64,000 nt of DNA from Georgenia yuyongxinii (GCF_006352065.1 NZ_CP040915.1:1116001-1180000); one strand, 5' to 3'; numbered from the stretch's first letter, positions 1 to 10,599 are shown. Translations and numbers: made by a program. The notes: generated by a model not told the origin, from the letters alone.

Positions 1-385
1 CGGCCAGCTCGCGGGCGACGTACTCGGTGTCGGCCAGGTTCCGCTCGGCCCGCTGGCGGTCCTGCTCGGCGGAGACCCGGTCACGGTTCACCTGCCGGTT
101 CTGCGCGAGCAGGATCAGCGGGGAGGAGTAGGACGCCTGCAGCGAGAGCATGAGCGTCAGCGCCGTGAAGCCCAGCGCCGCCGAGTCGAACCGCAGCGGC
201 ACCGGAGCCAGGGTGTTCCACAGCATCCACACCGCGCAGAAGATCGTCAGGTAGATGAGGAAGCGCGGCGTGCCGAGAAAGCGGGCCACGCCCTCCGAGA
301 GACGGCCGAACCGGTCCGGGTCCTTGGAGCGGCGGTGGAACCAGCGGCGCCTGGCCTCCAGCGGGGTGTCGAGGCGCTCAGCCAT
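1..385 (-). CDS. DUF1003 family membrane protein (C-terminus outside window)
   Basis: The reading frame starts at ATG 385-383 (MAERLDTP...) and runs off the left edge, so only about 128 N-terminal residues are present. Two hydrophobic segments near residues 45-63 and 70-95 and the motif SYSSPLILLAQNRQ are the hallmark of DUF1003 inner-membrane proteins, whose function is unknown. A charged helical stretch follows. The start overlaps the stop of the upstream MgtE-N/CBS gene by 8 nt, so the two are probably co-translated; this pairing is frequent in actinobacteria. Confidence 0.85.
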   Translation of the reverse strand, partial: MAERLDTPLEARRRWFHRRSKDPDRFGRLSEGVARFLGTPRFLIYLTIFCAVWMLWNTLAPVPLRFDSAALGFTALTLMLSLQASYSSPLILLAQNRQVNRDRVSAEQDRQRAERNLADTEYVARELA

Positions 386-1679
386 GGGCGCTCCTGGTCA
401 TCGCCTCATCGGTGACGTCCTCGTCGGCGTCGCGCCAGTCGTCGGGCAGGAGGTGGTCGAGGACGTCGTCGACCGAGACGGCGCCGAGCAGGCGGCCGCC
501 CTCGTCCACCACCGGCAGGGCGGTGAGGTTGTAGGTCGCCAGCAGGCGGGTCACCTTGCCGATCTTGTCCTCGGGCGCCAGCGCCTCGACATCCTTGTCC
601 ATCAGCGAGCCGATGAGCTGGTGCGGGGGCTCGCGCAGCGCGTGCTGCAGGTGGACCACGCCCAGCAGCTTCCCGGTCGGGGTCTCCAACGGCGGGCGCA
701 CCACGAACACCATCGCCGCGAGCGCCGGCGTGACGTCCTCGCGGCGGGCGTGCGCGAGCGCCGTCGCCACGGTGGCCTCGGGCGGCAAGATCAGAGGCTC
801 GGTGGTCATCAGGCCGCCGGCGGTGTGCTCGTCGTAGGCGAGCAGGCGGCGCACGTCCTCGGCCTCGTCCGGCTCCATGCGCTCCAGCAGCAGGCTGGCG
901 GTCTGGCTGGGCAGCTCAGAGATGAGGTCCGCGGCGTCGTCGGGCTGCATGGCGTCAAGCACGTCGGCCGCCCGCTCCAGGTCCAGGCCGGAGACGATCG
1001 AGACCCGGTCCTCGTCGCCGAGCTCCTCGAGCACGTCCGCGAGGCGCTCGTCGTCGAGCGCGGCGGCCACCTCCAGCCGGCGGGCGTCAGGCAGATCGCG
1101 CAGCACGTCGGCGATGTCCGCTGGCTTGAAGTCCTCGAGGGTGGCCAGCAGGGCGGTCGCCCCCTGCTGGGCGGGAGAGAGTCCCAGCCCGGTGATGTCC
1201 TCGATGTCGACCACGCGTGCCTCGCCGCGCCGCAGGCCGAGGCCGGTGCGGCCACTCGCGCGGCGCACGAACAGCTTGGTGACGTGCCAGTCGCGGTTGC
1301 GCTGCTGCTCGATGGCGAGGTCCTCCACGACGGCTGCGGTGCCGCCGTCGCGCAGCGTGACCTGCCGGTCCAGCAGCTCGGCCACCACGAGGGTCTCGGT
1401 CGCCCGCCGCTGGAAGCGGCGGATGTTGACGAGGCCGGTGGTGATCACGGCGCCGCCGTCGATGCTGGTCACCCGGGTGAGGGGGAGGAAGACGCGGCGC
1501 TTGCCCGGCACCTCGACGACCAGCCCGACGGCGCGGGGGGTGCCCTTGGGCCGGATGAGGACGACGACGTCGTGCACCCGGCCCACCTGGTCGCCCAGGG
1601 GGTCGAAGACGGCGGTGCCCACCAGACGCGCGACGTAGACGCGGCTGGGCGGGGCGCTGCTCCGGGTGGTGGTGCTCAC
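378..1679 (-). CDS. MgtE N-terminal domain / CBS-pair protein without a transporter domain
   Basis: Predicted 433 aa with a GTG start at 1679 (VSTTTRSSAPP), chosen because the PRC-barrel-like segment (RLVGTAVFDPLGDQVGRVHDV) begins right after it. Order: PRC-like beta domain (about 10-170), MgtE intracellular N-domain superhelix (about 175-275, e.g. LATLEDFKPADIADVLRDL), then two CBS motifs (about 280-345 and 355-420, the second with LPVVDEGGRLLGAVSVDDVL). The five-helix MgtE Mg2+ channel domain is absent, so this is a soluble or membrane-associated regulator rather than a transporter. Role in divalent-cation or stress sensing is inference. Followed by the overlapping DUF1003 gene. Confidence 0.85.
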   Translation of the reverse strand: MSTTTRSSAPPSRVYVARLVGTAVFDPLGDQVGRVHDVVVLIRPKGTPRAVGLVVEVPGKRRVFLPLTRVTSIDGGAVITTGLVNIRRFQRRATETLVVAELLDRQVTLRDGGTAAVVEDLAIEQQRNRDWHVTKLFVRRASGRTGLGLRRGEARVVDIEDITGLGLSPAQQGATALLATLEDFKPADIADVLRDLPDARRLEVAAALDDERLADVLEELGDEDRVSIVSGLDLERAADVLDAMQPDDAADLISELPSQTASLLLERMEPDEAEDVRRLLAYDEHTAGGLMTTEPLILPPEATVATALAHARREDVTPALAAMVFVVRPPLETPTGKLLGVVHLQHALREPPHQLIGSLMDKDVEALAPEDKIGKVTRLLATYNLTALPVVDEGGRLLGAVSVDDVLDHLLPDDWRDADEDVTDEAMTRSAHG

Positions 1680-1772
1680 GGGCGTCAGCCTAAGGCCCCC
1701 CGTGCGGCAGCCCGGTGCGGCGCCCGGGGAGCCGCCTTGGCGCCCGGAGGCCCGGGAGAGGAAGATCGGGGC

Positions 1773-2558
1773 ATGGCCATGATGCGCAGACAGGGCGACG
1801 CCCGGGTCCCGACGATGCCCACCGGGGTGGAGATCGCCTCCTACTCGACCTACCTGGAGGCCCAGCAGGCGGTGGACCACCTCTCGGACCAGGCGTTCGA
1901 GGTGCGGCAGGTGACGATCGTCGGCACCGACCTGCGCCTTGTCGAGCGCATCACGGGCCGGCTGACCTACGCCCGGGTGGCCGGGGCCGGCGCGATGAGC
2001 GGTGCGTGGTTCGGGCTGATGATCACGGTCGTGTACTGGCTGTTCATGCCCGACGGCTCGACCTTCCCGCTGCTGGCCGGCCTCCTCATCGGCGCCGCCT
2101 TCGGCATCCTGTTCGCCGTGGTCTCCTACTCGCTGACCGGCGGCAAGCGCGACTTCACGTCCGCGAGCCAGGTGGTCGCCTCGCGCTACTCCCTCGTGTG
2201 CGCGCCCGAGCACGCCGGCGAGGCCCGCCAGCTCCTGACGGCCGCCGGCCGCGGCGGGCGGCACCGGACCACCCCGCCCACCGGTCAGCAGGTCCCGCCC
2301 GTCCGGCTGCCGGACAACCCCTACGCGGCGCCTGGCGCGGCTGGTGCGCCCTCGGGAGAACCGCGGACCGTGCCGGCACCGGCCGGAGAGCGGCCCGCTG
2401 ATCGGCCCGGTGTGCCGGGCGCGAGCGCGGCGGCGCCGGCCGACGGGCGGCCCCGGTACGGTCTGCGGCTGGAGGACCTCGAGGACCCGGCCCCGCCGCC
2501 CGCCGGTGGGGGCGACGACGACCGCCCGGCCAGGGCGGGCGAGGACGCGGACCGCTGA
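1773..2558 (+). CDS. general stress protein 17M-like membrane protein
   Basis: Predicted 261 aa from ATG 1773, preceded by the purine-rich stretch GAGAGGAAGA. Residues 15-60 (EIASYSTYLEAQQAVDHL) form the alpha/beta motif of general-stress-protein 17M-like domains. Two glycine-rich TM segments follow (about 71-90 and 97-120). The last about 100 residues are proline/alanine-rich and acidic, probably disordered. It is divergent from the MgtE-N/CBS gene, and the next gene starts 3 nt after its stop, so the two are co-transcribed. Function is unknown; a stress-related role is inferred only from the family name. Confidence 0.75.
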   Translation: MAMMRRQGDARVPTMPTGVEIASYSTYLEAQQAVDHLSDQAFEVRQVTIVGTDLRLVERITGRLTYARVAGAGAMSGAWFGLMITVVYWLFMPDGSTFPLLAGLLIGAAFGILFAVVSYSLTGGKRDFTSASQVVASRYSLVCAPEHAGEARQLLTAAGRGGRHRTTPPTGQQVPPVRLPDNPYAAPGAAGAPSGEPRTVPAPAGERPADRPGVPGASAAAPADGRPRYGLRLEDLEDPAPPPAGGGDDDRPARAGEDADR

Positions 2559-2560
2559 GC

Positions 2561-3403
2561 GTGACGATCCCGGTCGGGCTGTCGACCTCCTCGGTGTACC
2601 CCGGCGGCGTCGAGGAGACGTTCGCCCTCGCGCAGGACCTCGGCTACGACGGTGTCGAGGTGATGGTGCTGCGGGACCCGGACAGTCAGGACGCCATCCG
2701 CCTGCGGCACCTGCGCGAGGAGTTCGGCCTGCCGGTGCTGGCCATCCACGCGCCCACGCTCCTGCTCACCCAGGGGGTGTGGGGCAAGGACCCCTGGGAC
2801 AAGATCGACCGGTCCACCGAGCTGGCCCACGCCGTCGGCGCCGACGTGGTGGTCGTGCACCCGCCGTTCCGGTGGCAACGGGGCTATGCCGAACACTTCG
2901 TCGGCGCCATCGCCGAGCGCGAACGCCTCGACGGCATGCGGCTGGCAGTGGAGAACATGTTCCCGTGGCGGGCCCGGACCTCCAAGCGTGAGCGCACCAT
3001 GCAGGCCTACCTGCCGGGCTGGGACCCGCTCGAGCAGGACTACCGCTCGGTGACCCTGGACCTCTCGCACACCGCCACTGCCGGACTGGACCGCGACGCC
3101 GCGCTGGCCATGGCGGACGAGCTCTTCCCGCGCCTGGCCCACCTGCACCTGGCGGACGGCACGAACACGTTCATGGACGACCACATGGTGCCCGGCCGGG
3201 GCGACCAGCCGTGCGCGGAGGTGCTGCAGATGCTCGCGGCGCAGCGGTTCACCGGCTCGGTGGTGGTCGAGGTCAACACCCGCAAGATGTCCGGCGTCGG
3301 GCGGCGGACCGCGCTGGCGGAATCCCTCGCCTTCGCCCGCACGCACCTCGACGGCGCCACCTCCGCGCCGGCCCGTGAGCTGGACGTGCCCGAGGACTCC
3401 TGA
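2561..3403 (+). CDS. sugar phosphate isomerase/epimerase-like TIM-barrel protein
   Basis: Predicted 280 aa with a GTG start 3 nt after the preceding stop. It shows the xylose-isomerase-like TIM-barrel pattern: GLSTSSVYPGGVEE at the N-terminus, then strands with VLAIHAPT, VVVVHPPFRWQ, LAVENMFPW, VTLDLSHTATAG, LAHLHLADG and SVVVEVNTR. The Glu/Asp/His residues in those strand ends are the positions that bind a divalent metal in AP endonuclease 2 / sugar isomerase families. Substrate cannot be predicted. It ends before a large palindrome shared with the convergent aminopeptidase gene. Confidence 0.8.
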   Translation: MTIPVGLSTSSVYPGGVEETFALAQDLGYDGVEVMVLRDPDSQDAIRLRHLREEFGLPVLAIHAPTLLLTQGVWGKDPWDKIDRSTELAHAVGADVVVVHPPFRWQRGYAEHFVGAIAERERLDGMRLAVENMFPWRARTSKRERTMQAYLPGWDPLEQDYRSVTLDLSHTATAGLDRDAALAMADELFPRLAHLHLADGTNTFMDDHMVPGRGDQPCAEVLQMLAAQRFTGSVVVEVNTRKMSGVGRRTALAESLAFARTHLDGATSAPARELDVPEDS

Positions 3404-3435
3404 CCCGCGGGCCTCCGCCTCCCGTGAGACCGCCC

Positions 3436-3481
3436 GTCATCTTCTCCGCGACATGTCACGACATGTCGCGGAGAAGATGAC
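3436..3481. terminator. perfect 22-bp inverted repeat between convergent genes
   Basis: The arms at 3436-3457 and 3460-3481 are exact reverse complements (22 bp) separated by AC. No T-run follows on either strand. The position between two convergent stops fits a bidirectional transcription terminator, but the length and perfection are unusual. A protein-binding palindrome is an alternative. Confidence 0.7.
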
Positions 3482-3524
3482 ATCTCGCTGCAGGGCGGGT
3501 GCGGGGAGTGCGGGTGCGGGGCGG

Positions 3525-5057
3525 TCAGCCCCGCAGGCCGGCCATCCACGCCTCGATCTCGTCCGGCCGGCGCGGCAGCGCGGCCGAGAGGTTCTCCACC
3601 GAGCCGTCCTCGTGGACCAGGATGTCGTCCTCGATCCGCACCGCCATCCCGCGCAGCTCCTCGGGCACCTTCAGATCGTCCTCGCGGAAGTACAGGCCCG
3701 GCTCGATCGTGAAGATCATCCCCGGGGTCAGCTCGCCGTCGAGGTACATCTCCCGGCGGGCCTGGGCACAGTCGTGCACGTCGAGGCCCAGGTGGTGGCT
3801 GGTGCCGTGCACCATCCAGCGGCGGTGGTACTGGCCCTCGGGGTCGAGGGACTCCTCCGCCGTGCCCGGCAGCATGCCCCACTCGGCCAGCCGGGTGGCC
3901 AGCACCTCCATCGCGGCGGCATGCAGGTCGCGGAAGATCACGCCCGGCCGCCCGGCGCGCGCGAACGACGCGTCGGCCGCCTCGAGGACCGCCTCGTAGA
4001 CCTTGCGCTGGGCGGCGGTGAAGACACCGTCGACCGGGATGGTCCGGGTGACGTCCGCCGTGTACAGGCTGTCCACCTCCACCCCGGCGTCGATGAGCAC
4101 CAGCTGGCCCGGGCGGACCGGCCCGTCGTTGATGATCCAGTGCAGCGTGTTCGCGTGGTTCCCGGCGGCGGCGATGGTCTCGTAGCCCACGCCGTTGCCC
4201 TCCTCGCGGGCCCGGGCGCCGAACACCCCCTCGATCACCCGCTCCCCGCGCGGGTGCTCGACGGCGCGCGGCAGGTTGCGCACGATGTCCTCGAAGCCGC
4301 GGGCGGTGGCGGCGACCGCCTCGCGCATCTGCGCGATCTCGTAGGGGTCCTTGCGCAGCCGCAGCTCGGAGAGCGCCTCGGCCAGGGCGGTGTCCGCCTC
4401 GTCCGCGCCGGCGCTCAGGCCGCTCTGCTCGCGAACGGCCGTCACCCGAGCCTCCACGGCGGCGTCGGCGGAGCGCACCACCCGCAGCTGGATCTGCCCG
4501 GCGTCCTTCGCGAGGGCGTCGGTGAGGGAGTCGATGTGCTCGGTGCGCAGCCCGGTCTGGGCGGCGACCTCGGCCAGGGAGGGCCGCACGCCCACCCACA
4601 GCTCGCCGTAGCGCGAGTCGGCGTAGAACTCCTCGGTGTCCCGGCCGGCGCGCGGCCGGAAGTACAGCACAGCCTCGTGGGTGGGGACGTCCGGGCCGCC
4701 GGCCTGGGCGTCCAGCGGGTGCAGGACGAGCACGGCGTCGGGCTCCTCGTCGGTGCCCATGCCCGTGAGGTGCGCGAAGGCGGAGTGCGGGCGGAACCGG
4801 TAGTCGTTGTCGTTGTTGCGGGTGACGAGCTGCCCGGCGGGGACGACCAGCCGGTCCGTGGGGAACTGGGCACCGATCGCGGCGCGCCGCTCCGCCGCGT
4901 GGTCCGCAGCCGGGGAACGTTCGGGCAACCCGTCCGGCCGCGGGCCCCACCCGTCCGCGATGAAGGCCCGGAACGCCTGGCTGGTGGGGCGCTGGGAGCG
5001 GTTGCTGCCACGCTCGGTGAGGGCCTGCTCGGAAGTATCGTTCTGCGCTTCACTCAT
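3525..5057 (-). CDS. pepP: Xaa-Pro aminopeptidase, M24 family
   Basis: Predicted 510 aa from ATG 5057. An aminopeptidase P N-terminal domain (about 60-230, with RNNDNDYRFRPHSAFAHLTG) is followed by the pita-bread catalytic fold. Metal-ligand motifs are visible: LIDAGVEVDSLYTADVTRT (two Asp), MVHGTSHHLGLDVHD (His), TIEPGLYF (Glu) and VRIEDDILV (Glu). The enzyme removes N-terminal residues preceding proline using two Mn2+ ions, in the cytoplasm. Length is normal for actinobacterial PepP. It stands alone, divergent from the PHP gene and convergent with the TIM-barrel gene. Confidence 0.93.
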   Translation of the reverse strand: MSEAQNDTSEQALTERGSNRSQRPTSQAFRAFIADGWGPRPDGLPERSPAADHAAERRAAIGAQFPTDRLVVPAGQLVTRNNDNDYRFRPHSAFAHLTGMGTDEEPDAVLVLHPLDAQAGGPDVPTHEAVLYFRPRAGRDTEEFYADSRYGELWVGVRPSLAEVAAQTGLRTEHIDSLTDALAKDAGQIQLRVVRSADAAVEARVTAVREQSGLSAGADEADTALAEALSELRLRKDPYEIAQMREAVAATARGFEDIVRNLPRAVEHPRGERVIEGVFGARAREEGNGVGYETIAAAGNHANTLHWIINDGPVRPGQLVLIDAGVEVDSLYTADVTRTIPVDGVFTAAQRKVYEAVLEAADASFARAGRPGVIFRDLHAAAMEVLATRLAEWGMLPGTAEESLDPEGQYHRRWMVHGTSHHLGLDVHDCAQARREMYLDGELTPGMIFTIEPGLYFREDDLKVPEELRGMAVRIEDDILVHEDGSVENLSAALPRRPDEIEAWMAGLRG

Positions 5058-5148
5058 GCGTCCATGCTCTCACCGCGCCCTGACACCGGGCCCGGGCGCC
5101 GAGCGTCGTGTGTACGGGCCGAGCGTCCCCAGGCCGTACGCTGGCCCG

Positions 5149-6009
5149 GTGTCAGCAGGTGAGACGGTGCGCATCGACCCCCATGTGCATTCCGCCACCT
5201 CCGACGGCACGGACACCCCGGCCGAGGTGATGCGGGCCGCCGCGGCCGCGGGTCTCGACGTCGTCGCGCTGACCGACCACGACACGGTGGGTGGCTGGGC
5301 CGAGGCGGCGGACGCCGTCGCCGAGACCGGAGTGGCCCTGGTGCGCGGCGCGGAGCTGTCCTGCCAGTGGCGCGGGATCACCGTGCACCTGCTCAGCTAC
5401 CTGCACGACCCCGCCGACGCGGCCGTCACCGCGGAGATGCGGCGGGCGCGCAGCTCCCGGCAGGACCGTGCCCGGGTCATGGTCGAGCGCATCGCCCGGG
5501 ACTACCCGATCAGCTGGGCGCAGGTCGAGGAGCAGCTGGCCGACGGCGCCACCGTTGGCCGCCCGCACATCGCCGACGCGCTGGTCGCCGCCGGGGTCAT
5601 GCCGGACCGCAGCACGTGCTTCGAGACGATCCTGTCCGTCCGGGGCCCCTACTACGTGCCGTACCACGCGCCCGACGTCGTCCACGCGGTCGGGCTCGTC
5701 CGGGCGGCGGGCGGGGTGCCCGTCATGGCCCATCCCCGCGCGGCCGTGCGCGGCCGGGTGGTACCCGACTCCGTCGTCGCGAAGATGGCCGACGCCGGGC
5801 TGGCCGGCCTCGAGATCGACCACCGCGACCACACCGCCGGCGCGATCAGCGAGCTCGAGGCTCTGGCCGCGCGCCTGGGCCTGGCGCGGACCGGGTCCAG
5901 CGACTACCACGGGGCCGGCAAGCCGAACCGCCTCGGGGAGCACACCACCAGCCCGGAGGTGCTGGAGATGATCGATAACGAGGGCTTCCTGCCCGTGGTC
6001 CGCCCGTGA
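5149..6009 (+). CDS. PHP domain metal-dependent phosphoesterase
   Basis: Predicted 286 aa with GTG 5149 as start (VSAGETVRIDPHVHS). PHP motifs appear in order: DPHVHSATSDGTD, ALTDHDTVGGW, GAELSC, PVMAHPRA and TGSSDYHG, supplying the His/Asp/Glu cluster for a trinuclear metal site. Family members related to YciV hydrolyse 3',5'-nucleotide diphosphates or short RNA 5' ends; which activity applies here is not visible. Its stop overlaps the GTG start of marC by 4 nt, suggesting co-translation. Confidence 0.88.
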   Translation: MSAGETVRIDPHVHSATSDGTDTPAEVMRAAAAAGLDVVALTDHDTVGGWAEAADAVAETGVALVRGAELSCQWRGITVHLLSYLHDPADAAVTAEMRRARSSRQDRARVMVERIARDYPISWAQVEEQLADGATVGRPHIADALVAAGVMPDRSTCFETILSVRGPYYVPYHAPDVVHAVGLVRAAGGVPVMAHPRAAVRGRVVPDSVVAKMADAGLAGLEIDHRDHTAGAISELEALAARLGLARTGSSDYHGAGKPNRLGEHTTSPEVLEMIDNEGFLPVVRP

Positions 6010-6629
6010 CCGACCTGATCGACCTGACCCTGCTGGCGACCACTTTCACCACGCTGTTCGTCATCATGGACCCGCCCGGCACGGTGCCGGTGTTCCTCGC
6101 GCTGACCTCGACGATGACGGCGCGACAGCGGCGCACGGCCGCGCGCCAGGCCACCGTCGTCGCCTTCGGGGTGATCCTCGCCTTCACCCTCTTCGGTCAG
6201 TACATCCTCGACTTCCTGCACATCTCCGTGCCCGCCCTGCAGCTGGCCGGCGGGCTCCTGCTCCTGCTCGTCGCCATGGAGCTGCTCACCGGCAAGGCCG
6301 AGGAGCCCCAGCCCTCCGGCAGCGGGGTCAACGTGGCGCTGGTGCCGCTGGGCACCCCGCTGCTGGCCGGGCCCGGCGCGATCGTCGCCGCCATGCTCGC
6401 CGTCCAGGAGGGCGGGGACTCCGTGGCCGGCTGGGCGGCCATCGGGCTCGCCCTGGTCGGGATCCACCTGGTGTTGTGGGCGTCGATGCGTTTCGCCGGT
6501 GTGATCCACCGGGTCCTCGGCGACGGCGGGACCACCCTGGTCACTCGCATCGCCGGCCTGCTGCTGGCGGCCATCGCCATGCAGCTCATGGTCGACGCGG
6601 TGTTCGCGTTCATCGACCTGGAGTTCTGA
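6006..6629 (+). CDS. MarC family integral membrane protein
   Basis: Predicted 207 aa with a GTG start overlapping the upstream stop (GTGA). Six hydrophobic segments and the family signature FVIMDPPGTVPVFLALT near residue 20 mark the MarC/NAAT family. Despite the name, MarC is not an established multidrug pump; transport substrates are unknown. Downstream is a GC-rich hairpin that separates it from the convergent helicase gene. Confidence 0.88.
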   Translation: MTDLIDLTLLATTFTTLFVIMDPPGTVPVFLALTSTMTARQRRTAARQATVVAFGVILAFTLFGQYILDFLHISVPALQLAGGLLLLLVAMELLTGKAEEPQPSGSGVNVALVPLGTPLLAGPGAIVAAMLAVQEGGDSVAGWAAIGLALVGIHLVLWASMRFAGVIHRVLGDGGTTLVTRIAGLLLAAIAMQLMVDAVFAFIDLEF

Positions 6630-6636
6630 CCAGATC

Positions 6637-6664
6637 GGGCCCGGCAGCAGGTGCTGCCGGGCCC
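6637..6664. terminator. hairpin between marC and the DEAD helicase gene
   Basis: GGGCCCGGCAGC (6637-6648) and GCTGCCGGGCCC (6653-6664) are perfect complements with a 4-nt loop AGGT. The site lies 8 nt past the marC stop and 46 nt from the convergent helicase stop, so it can serve both. There is no clear U-tract. Confidence 0.75.
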
Positions 6665-6709
6665 GTTCGGTGAGCAGTGGTCGTACGCGAGGAACGCGTC
6701 AGGTGCGGG

Positions 6710-8311
<1,602 letters not shown>

Positions 8312-8690
8312 GTGCAGCTGTGCCTTGTCGTTCGTGGCGGCACGGGCGCCTCCCGGCCGTCGAACAGCCGGGGCGCAGGGGCCGTGCCACCTGCTCGTGG
8401 CAGCCGATCGTGATCATGTCGTGCCGCTGTGTGCGGCTCAGGCTCAGGTTTCTACGAGACGACCGGGCAACCGTGTACCGGTCCAGGGTAGCGTGTTGGG
8501 CAAGAAATATGGGGGCGGGACGGCGTGGAAACGCTCACGCGGCACATTCCCGCGTAGATGTGTCGTGATCCCCGTACATCCGCGCCGTGTCGGCGACTCC
8601 ACGGTGCGTCGTCGCGAGCGACGGTCGCCGACGACCACGGGCAAGGTGCCCGGACCGCGGACCGGCGTATTCCCCGTCTAACCTGGCCCC
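8312..8690. other. 379-bp divergent intergenic region with a nested hairpin
   Basis: No gene was seen. The region separates the helicase (minus) from the ferritin-like gene (plus) and must hold both promoters. A perfect 9-bp inverted repeat, GTCGGCGAC at 8589-8597 and GTCGCCGAC at 8624-8632, encloses a smaller stem at 8611-8622. Long 5' leaders are common for RNA helicase genes, which are often autoregulated, but no specific element was identified. Confidence 0.6.
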
Positions 8691-9341
8691 ATGTCCGAGC
8701 CCAGCCATGCCGCCGCCGTCGCCGACCTGCTCGGCCTGTACTCCTCGATCCAGCTGGCGGCGTTCACGCGGCTCGCCAAGGACGCCGAGCACGCCCCGGA
8801 CCTGCCCGGCCAGGTGACGATCTCCCGGATGGCCGCCGGTGAGCTCGCCCACCTGGACGAGCTCGAGCGCCTGGCTCGCGAGCTGGGCGCGGACTTCTAT
8901 GACACCACCGCACGGTTCGCGGACCTCCTGGGCGACCTGGACCGCCGCACGGCGCCCGGCGACTGGTGGGAGCGGCTCATGAAGACGTACGTGGCGTACG
9001 GCATGCTCGCGGACCTGCAGCGCGCGCTCTCCGCCGACCTGGACAAGACGCTGCGGGCGGTGGTCGAGGAGATCCTCGCCGACAACGGGTACGCCGACTA
9101 CGTGGTGGCGACGGTGGGCCCGGTGGCCGCCGCGGACCCCCAGCTCAAGGCGCGCCTGGCGCTGTGGGGACGGCGGGTGGTCGGTGAGGCGCTCGGCATC
9201 GTCCAGCGCGCGCTCGAGGAGCACCCCGGGCTGCTCGGCGCCCTCCCCGAGGGTGGCGAGGCGGACGCCGCCGGCCGGGTGCGCAACCAGCTCACTTCTG
9301 GGCACGCCCGGCGGATGGACCGGCTAGGCCTGACGGCCTGA
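8691..9341 (+). CDS. ferritin-like fold protein (MiaE-like superfamily)
   Basis: Predicted 216 aa from ATG 8691. The protein is almost entirely helical, with Glu/His positions spaced as in a four-helix ferritin-like bundle (for example ISRMAAGELAHLDELERLA and the later WGRRVVGEALGIVQRALEEH). The family is annotated as ferritin-like fold or tRNA-hydroxylase-like; catalytic activity is unproven. Its 3' end faces the DUF3107 gene with a 2-nt gap. Presence beside the DEAD helicase and DUF3107 matches the mycobacterial Rv3208A-Rv3211 neighbourhood. Confidence 0.8.
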   Translation: MSEPSHAAAVADLLGLYSSIQLAAFTRLAKDAEHAPDLPGQVTISRMAAGELAHLDELERLARELGADFYDTTARFADLLGDLDRRTAPGDWWERLMKTYVAYGMLADLQRALSADLDKTLRAVVEEILADNGYADYVVATVGPVAAADPQLKARLALWGRRVVGEALGIVQRALEEHPGLLGALPEGGEADAAGRVRNQLTSGHARRMDRLGLTA

Positions 9342-9343
9342 GC

Positions 9344-9568
9344 TCAGAGCAGACCGAAGCCCACCCGACGCTGCTCGGAGGGGCCGACCTCCACGTACCC
9401 GAGCGCTGCCGCGGGGACCACCACGTGCCGGCCCTTCTCGTCCTGCAGCACCAGGTTGGAGTTGTCCGAGAGCGCCTTGTCGACGGCGGCGAGCACCTCG
9501 TCCGCGCTCTGGGTGGACTCCAGGGTGATCTCGCGCGAGACGTTCCGGACGCCGATGGTGATCTCCAC
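9344..9568 (-). CDS. DUF3107 family small protein
   Basis: Predicted 74 aa. The GTG at 9568 is chosen because AGAAGGAGAAAC lies just upstream (9572-9580 region) and because family members begin VEITIGV; upstream in-frame ATGs would add a non-conserved extension. Recognisable core: VEITIGVRNVSREITLES, then DEVLAAVDKAL and the strand GRHVVVPAAALGYVEVG. Function is unknown; mycobacterial homologue TB9.4 is a secreted T-cell antigen. It is convergent with the ferritin-like gene and divergent from the DUF3152 gene. Confidence 0.85.
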   Translation of the reverse strand: MEITIGVRNVSREITLESTQSADEVLAAVDKALSDNSNLVLQDEKGRHVVVPAAALGYVEVGPSEQRRVGFGLL

Positions 9569-9762
9569 AGGTTTCTCCTTCTGGACGGTGGGCCGCGTCG
9601 ACTCCTGGGCTGACATGCTCGGTCGGTGACGGCTGTGCTGCGCCCATCGTAGGTCGTCGGACCCGGACGGCGCGGCGCGGCACACCCGCACACCGCCCAG
9701 GGTGACGGCTCACCCCCGGCCTCGACCCGCGGTGTCCGGCGCTGGGGCCCGCGCGTGAAAAG

Positions 9763-10599
9763 ATGGGTGCCGTGCCTCCTCTTCGTGCCATTTTCGGCGT
9801 GCTCGCGATCGGGGCGCTCACCGTCGGCGTCGCCGTACCGGCGAGCGCCGCGCCGGAGGCGGTAGCGAGCTCCGTGGCGGCGATGAGTGCGACACCGTCC
9901 GGGACCGACGCCACGTCCCGCACCGACGCCGCGTCCGGGACCGACGCCGCGTCCGGGACCGGGACCGGGGCCGCCCGCGCAAAGCTGGCGCTGCCGTGGC
10001 TGCGCACGAGCGTGGAGCAGGTGCTGCGCGCCGAGCGGGCCCGGGCTGGGCTGACCGGGACGGACATTCCCGACACCGCGTCCGGCCGGCTCGTCGTCGT
10101 CGCGGGCTCCGTCGACGCGCCTCGCCCGGCCGCCCGGGTGATGAGTGTGCGCGTGGAGGTCGAGGACGGACTTCCGGTCGATGGCGTCGCCTTCGCGGAT
10201 TTCGCGCTGGCCGTCCTGAACGACGAGCGGGGCTGGGGCCACGACGGGTCCGTCTCCTTCGCCCGCACCGGCGGCGCGGCGGACCTGCGGGTGGTGCTCG
10301 CCTCCGGCGCTCTCACCGACGCGCTGTGCTACCCGCTGCGCACCCTCGGCGAGGTCTCGTGCGGGACCGCCGGGCGCGCGGTGCTCAACGCGGAACGCTG
10401 GTCGCAGGGCGCCGAGGCCTTCCTGACGGCCGGCGGCACCCTCACCGCCTACCGCCAGTACCTCGTGAACCATGAGGTCGGTCACCTGCTCGGCCGCCCG
10501 CACCAGGCCTGCCCGGCCGCCGGGGCTTCGGCCCCGGTGATGGTCCAGCAAACCCTCGACCTGCAAGGATGCATGCCGAACGGCTGGCCTGCCCGGTGA
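9763..10599 (+). CDS. DUF3152 secreted protein, putative zinc metalloprotease
   Basis: Predicted 278 aa from ATG 9763 (GTG 9772 is an equally plausible start). It has a signal peptide (hydrophobic VLAIGALTVGVAVPASAA) and a low-complexity linker with repeated GTDAAS units at about 45-68. The C-terminal half ends with HEVGHLLGRPHQ, an HExGHxxGxxH arrangement that resembles metzincin zinc sites. DUF3152 is typical of actinobacteria, where the domain is extracytoplasmic. Proteolysis is inferred from the motif only. It sits immediately upstream of adnA, as in related genomes. Confidence 0.82.
   Translation: MGAVPPLRAIFGVLAIGALTVGVAVPASAAPEAVASSVAAMSATPSGTDATSRTDAASGTDAASGTGTGAARAKLALPWLRTSVEQVLRAERARAGLTGTDIPDTASGRLVVVAGSVDAPRPAARVMSVRVEVEDGLPVDGVAFADFALAVLNDERGWGHDGSVSFARTGGAADLRVVLASGALTDALCYPLRTLGEVSCGTAGRAVLNAERWSQGAEAFLTAGGTLTAYRQYLVNHEVGHLLGRPHQACPAAGASAPVMVQQTLDLQGCMPNGWPAR

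Noticed and set aside
378-2264. Extended N-terminus of the MgtE-N/CBS protein up to 2264
   Set aside because: The added sequence lies antisense to the general-stress gene and is Arg/Gly-rich without family similarity.
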